64,000 nucleotides of DNA from contig NC_008700.1 in NCBI RefSeq assembly GCF_000015245.1, forward strand, positions 1,990,001 through 2,054,000, given 5' to 3'. Numbering within the stretch: the stretch's first letter is position 1; every line of letters begins with the position of its first letter. The position numbers were made by a program, and so were the translations under genes. The notes beneath the pieces are model-generated. The model saw only the letters and a program-made list of their open reading frames with translations. It made no database searches and had not been told where the DNA came from. This document shows, one piece after another, positions 61,729-64,000 of the stretch. The stretch is from Shewanella amazonensis SB2B (GTDB taxonomy: Bacteria > Pseudomonadota > Gammaproteobacteria > Enterobacterales > Shewanellaceae).

Positions 61729-63432
61729 TTAGAGCCCGTTTGGTGACACCTTGAACTCTGACAGGCTTGCACCCTTGAAGTCCATTACGTGTACCGAGCA
61801 AGCCATGCAGGGGTCGAAGGAGTGGATGATGCGGATGACCTCCAGCGGTTTGGTGGGGTCCTCAAGCTTTAAGCCAATCAGCGATGCCTCATAAGGGCCT
61901 ATCTTGCCGTTGGCATCCTTGGGACCCGCATTCCAGGTGGTGGGCACCACAGCCTGATAGTTTTCGACTTTACCGCCCTTGATGCGGATCCAGTGACTCA
62001 GCATACCGCGAGGCGCTTCAATCATGGCGTGACCAACGTACTCTTTGTTGGCATCGATTTCAGGCTTCACATAGGTGGCTTCGTCTGACTGAATGTTGGT
62101 CAGCAGAGCATCGAAGGTACGCAGACCTTCATCGGCCACTATCACGGTTTGCAGCATGCGCGCCGCAGTGCGGCCAAGAGTGGTGAACAACGCTTCCACA
62201 GGCAGGCCAGTGCGGGCGAGAAGACCGTTAACGGCATCCACGACCACCTTGTTGCCACGGGCGTAACTGACCAGCAGGCTGGAGAGTGGACCCACTTCCA
62301 CAGGCTCGCCGTTATAGCGTGGCGACTTCACCCAGGAGTACTTGCCGTCACCATCGAGGGTAGGCAGTTTGCCGTACACGGTGTCACGCTCCACAAAGCC
62401 CGTATAGTTAGGCACTGTAGTGCCATCATAGGGGTGCTGGGCGTTGTCGGCACTGTACCAGGCGTGGGTGACGTCTTCGGCAATCAAATCCGGGTTGATG
62501 TCGCTGACACCGGCCAGGTCACCGTTCATTATCACGCCGCCGTTAAACATGTACTCGCCATCGGCTAGGACGAAGTCATCTGTGGCCAGGAAGTTTTTCA
62601 CGTTCACGCCGCCAAGCACTGAAGGCTCAGTACCGAAGGCTTCAGCAGCCATGACAATATCGGCCTGATAAGCACGTTTGATAAAGTCGGTCACATAGGC
62701 ATGTTTTTGCTTCCATTCCTGCAGACGGGCAGGGCTTAACATGTCACGTACTGAGGTCACGCCGCCCACCACCAGAGATTGTGGGTGAGGCTGCTTACCA
62801 CCAAAGATGGCGAGCATTTCAGCCGCCACGCGCTGCACTTCCAGCGCTTTGAGGTAGTGGGACAGGGCAATCAGGTTTTGCTCGGGGGTAAACTTATAGG
62901 TGCCATTGCCCCAGTAGGCATTGGCGAAGGGGCCAAGCTGGCCTTTTTCCACAAAGCCTTTCACCCGCTCCTGCACGGCGCGAAGCTCACCTTCACCGGC
63001 CGCGATAGGCTTATCGGTGTACTTGAGCGCCACCTGAGCGGCCTTGGCTGGGTCGGCACTGAGTGCAGACACCACATCCACCCAATCGAGACCATGGAGG
63101 TGATAGAAGTGCACTATATGGTCGTGCATATAGAGCGACGTTTGCATCAGTGAACGCAGGTACTTGGCGTTGAGTGGAATTTTTACCCCGAGGGCGTTTT
63201 CCACCGCTTCTGTACCACAGCGATAGTGGGAATAGGTACACACACCGCAAATACGCTGCACAATCAGGCCCACGTCCATGGGCGTACGGCCCTTAAGGAT
63301 AACCTCAATGCCGCGCCACAGGGTGGAAGAGGACCAGGCGTTCTGAATCACATTGTTCTCATCTACCTCGACCTCGACGCGCAAATGGCCCTCGATACGG
63401 GTGATGGGATCGATAACAACACGTTGGCTCAT
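61729..63432 (-). CDS. hyaB: [NiFe] hydrogenase large subunit HyaB
   Basis: Catalytic subunit of 567 residues. The nickel-iron ligands are RICGVCTYSHY near the N-terminus and DPCMACSVH near the C-terminus. The chain continues 18 or so residues beyond that histidine (VMDFKGAS onward), the extension cut by HyaD. It also has the N-terminal VIDPITRIEGHLRVEV. It is a group 1 membrane-bound uptake-type enzyme, probably in the periplasm after Tat export together with HyaA. Confidence 0.95.
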   Translation of the reverse strand: MSQRVVIDPITRIEGHLRVEVEVDENNVIQNAWSSSTLWRGIEVILKGRTPMDVGLIVQRICGVCTYSHYRCGTEAVENALGVKIPLNAKYLRSLMQTSLYMHDHIVHFYHLHGLDWVDVVSALSADPAKAAQVALKYTDKPIAAGEGELRAVQERVKGFVEKGQLGPFANAYWGNGTYKFTPEQNLIALSHYLKALEVQRVAAEMLAIFGGKQPHPQSLVVGGVTSVRDMLSPARLQEWKQKHAYVTDFIKRAYQADIVMAAEAFGTEPSVLGGVNVKNFLATDDFVLADGEYMFNGGVIMNGDLAGVSDINPDLIAEDVTHAWYSADNAQHPYDGTTVPNYTGFVERDTVYGKLPTLDGDGKYSWVKSPRYNGEPVEVGPLSSLLVSYARGNKVVVDAVNGLLARTGLPVEALFTTLGRTAARMLQTVIVADEGLRTFDALLTNIQSDEATYVKPEIDANKEYVGHAMIEAPRGMLSHWIRIKGGKVENYQAVVPTTWNAGPKDANGKIGPYEASLIGLKLEDPTKPLEVIRIIHSFDPCMACSVHVMDFKGASLSEFKVSPNGL

Positions 63433-63435
63433 GAT

Positions 63436-64000
63436 TTAGTCCTCTTTGGCTTGCGCAAATACACTGGCAACGGCATGGGCGCCGATACCGACAACAGTGG
63501 CACCGAGAATGACGGCGCCTATGGTGTCGGCCGTGGCATCAAGCCCGTGCAGCAGTTGCCGGCCAAGTGGCTTCTCAAAGTCGGCCATGTCGTCCCAGAA
63601 GTTTGGCTCAGAGCAGCCCATACAGCCGTGGCCCGCGAGTACCGGCCAGCTGGTATGATGATTGAAGCGTTCTGTGGGGCAGTTGTTGTAGGTGTAAGGG
63701 CCTTTACAGCCAACCTTGTAGAGGCAGTAGCCTTCTTTGGCGCCGTGATCGCCAAACTCTTCAACAAACTCACCGGCATCAAAGCGGCCACGACGTTCAC
63801 AGTTATCGTGTACCCGGGCGCCATAGGCCCACTTGGGACGATTAAACATATCCAGTGCCGGCAGCTTGCCGAACATGATGAAATACATCAGGGTGCCAAC
63901 AATATTTTTCTCACTCGGTGGACAGCCGCCCAGGTTAATCACAGGCTTGCTGACAACTTCGTGTACCCCTTTGGCCCCGGTGGGGTTGGGGTAGGCAGCC
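63436..64000 (-). CDS. hyaA: [NiFe] hydrogenase small subunit HyaA, C-terminal part
   Basis: Partial gene: the frame is open to the right edge, so the Tat signal and N-terminal cluster ligands are outside the window. The visible 187 residues hold iron-sulphur ligands in NLGGCPPSE, VHDNCERRG, GYCLYKVGCKGP and TSWPVLAGHGCMGCSEPNFWD, and a C-terminal transmembrane anchor (TIGAVILGATVVGIGAHAVA), which places the complex at the periplasmic face of the membrane. hyaB begins 3 bp after its stop. Confidence 0.94.
   Translation of the reverse strand, partial: AAYPNPTGAKGVHEVVSKPVINLGGCPPSEKNIVGTLMYFIMFGKLPALDMFNRPKWAYGARVHDNCERRGRFDAGEFVEEFGDHGAKEGYCLYKVGCKGPYTYNNCPTERFNHHTSWPVLAGHGCMGCSEPNFWDDMADFEKPLGRQLLHGLDATADTIGAVILGATVVGIGAHAVASVFAQAKED

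Noticed and set aside
1..64000. CRISPR array, tRNA or rRNA genes
   Set aside because: No regularly spaced repeats of CRISPR type and no tRNA or rRNA consensus stretches were noticed on either strand.

Overview
The window looks like a chromosomal segment of a Shewanella-type gammaproteobacterium, possibly near S. amazonensis. The support is gene content and order: a kdnA-kdnB-kdsB cluster for 8-amino-Kdo lipopolysaccharide, a hyaABCD plus hyp [NiFe]-hydrogenase cluster, a LacI-controlled maltodextrin locus, DUF3334 and DUF2897 genes, and long-form urocanate hydratase. No rRNA, tRNA or CRISPR array was seen. Species and strain cannot be fixed from sequence reading alone.

Layout. 1-4170 (minus): arginine succinyltransferase genes astC/argD, astA, astD and a partial DUF1338 gene, with a divergent Lrp/AsnC regulator (4324-4752). 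4829-9489: a LysR regulator divergent from hutH-hutU (histidine to urocanate to imidazolonepropionate). 9709-13693: a small chromosomal integron made of an SOS-regulated integrase gene interrupted by a 70-bp hairpin-rich insert, an attI region, and three cassettes, each with its own attC. The cassettes encode a DUF4279-like protein, a membrane-anchored protein of unknown function and a SEC-C protein of unknown function. It is followed by a membrane-protein gene split by an in-frame TGA and by a GNAT gene.

14831-18929 (minus): DUF2897, kdsB, kdnB, kdnA, then beta-carbonic anhydrase. 19088-28704 (minus): PstS-like protein and porin; a tightly overlapping yffB-dapE-M15 peptidase-hydrolase run; ptsH-ptsI-crr; an ACT-domain protein; and a chemoreceptor. 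29007-29693: DUF3334 (CheX-like).

29797-46810: maltodextrin/starch utilisation. It has a LacI-type regulator, GH15 glucoamylase, an MFS oligosaccharide transporter, a GH13 lipoprotein alpha-amylase, a GH13 neopullulanase-like enzyme, a TonB-dependent receptor, a GH13 alpha-glucosidase and a FucP-type glucose transporter. Three copies of a palindrome centred on ATACGTAT lie at the regulated promoters. The inferred flow is outer-membrane uptake, periplasmic trimming, inner-membrane import and glucose release. A PaiB-like gene is embedded here.

47159-52281: RsmB-like RNA methyltransferase, YjbQ, a parvulin, a FAN1-like VRR-NUC nuclease and a diguanylate cyclase. 52513-64000 (minus): hydrogenase cluster read as hyaA(partial)-hyaB-hyaC-hyaD-HypF-like-hypF-hypB-hypC-hypD-hypE-hypA. 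It encodes a membrane-bound uptake hydrogenase and its maturation proteins, plus an unusual degenerate HypF paralogue.
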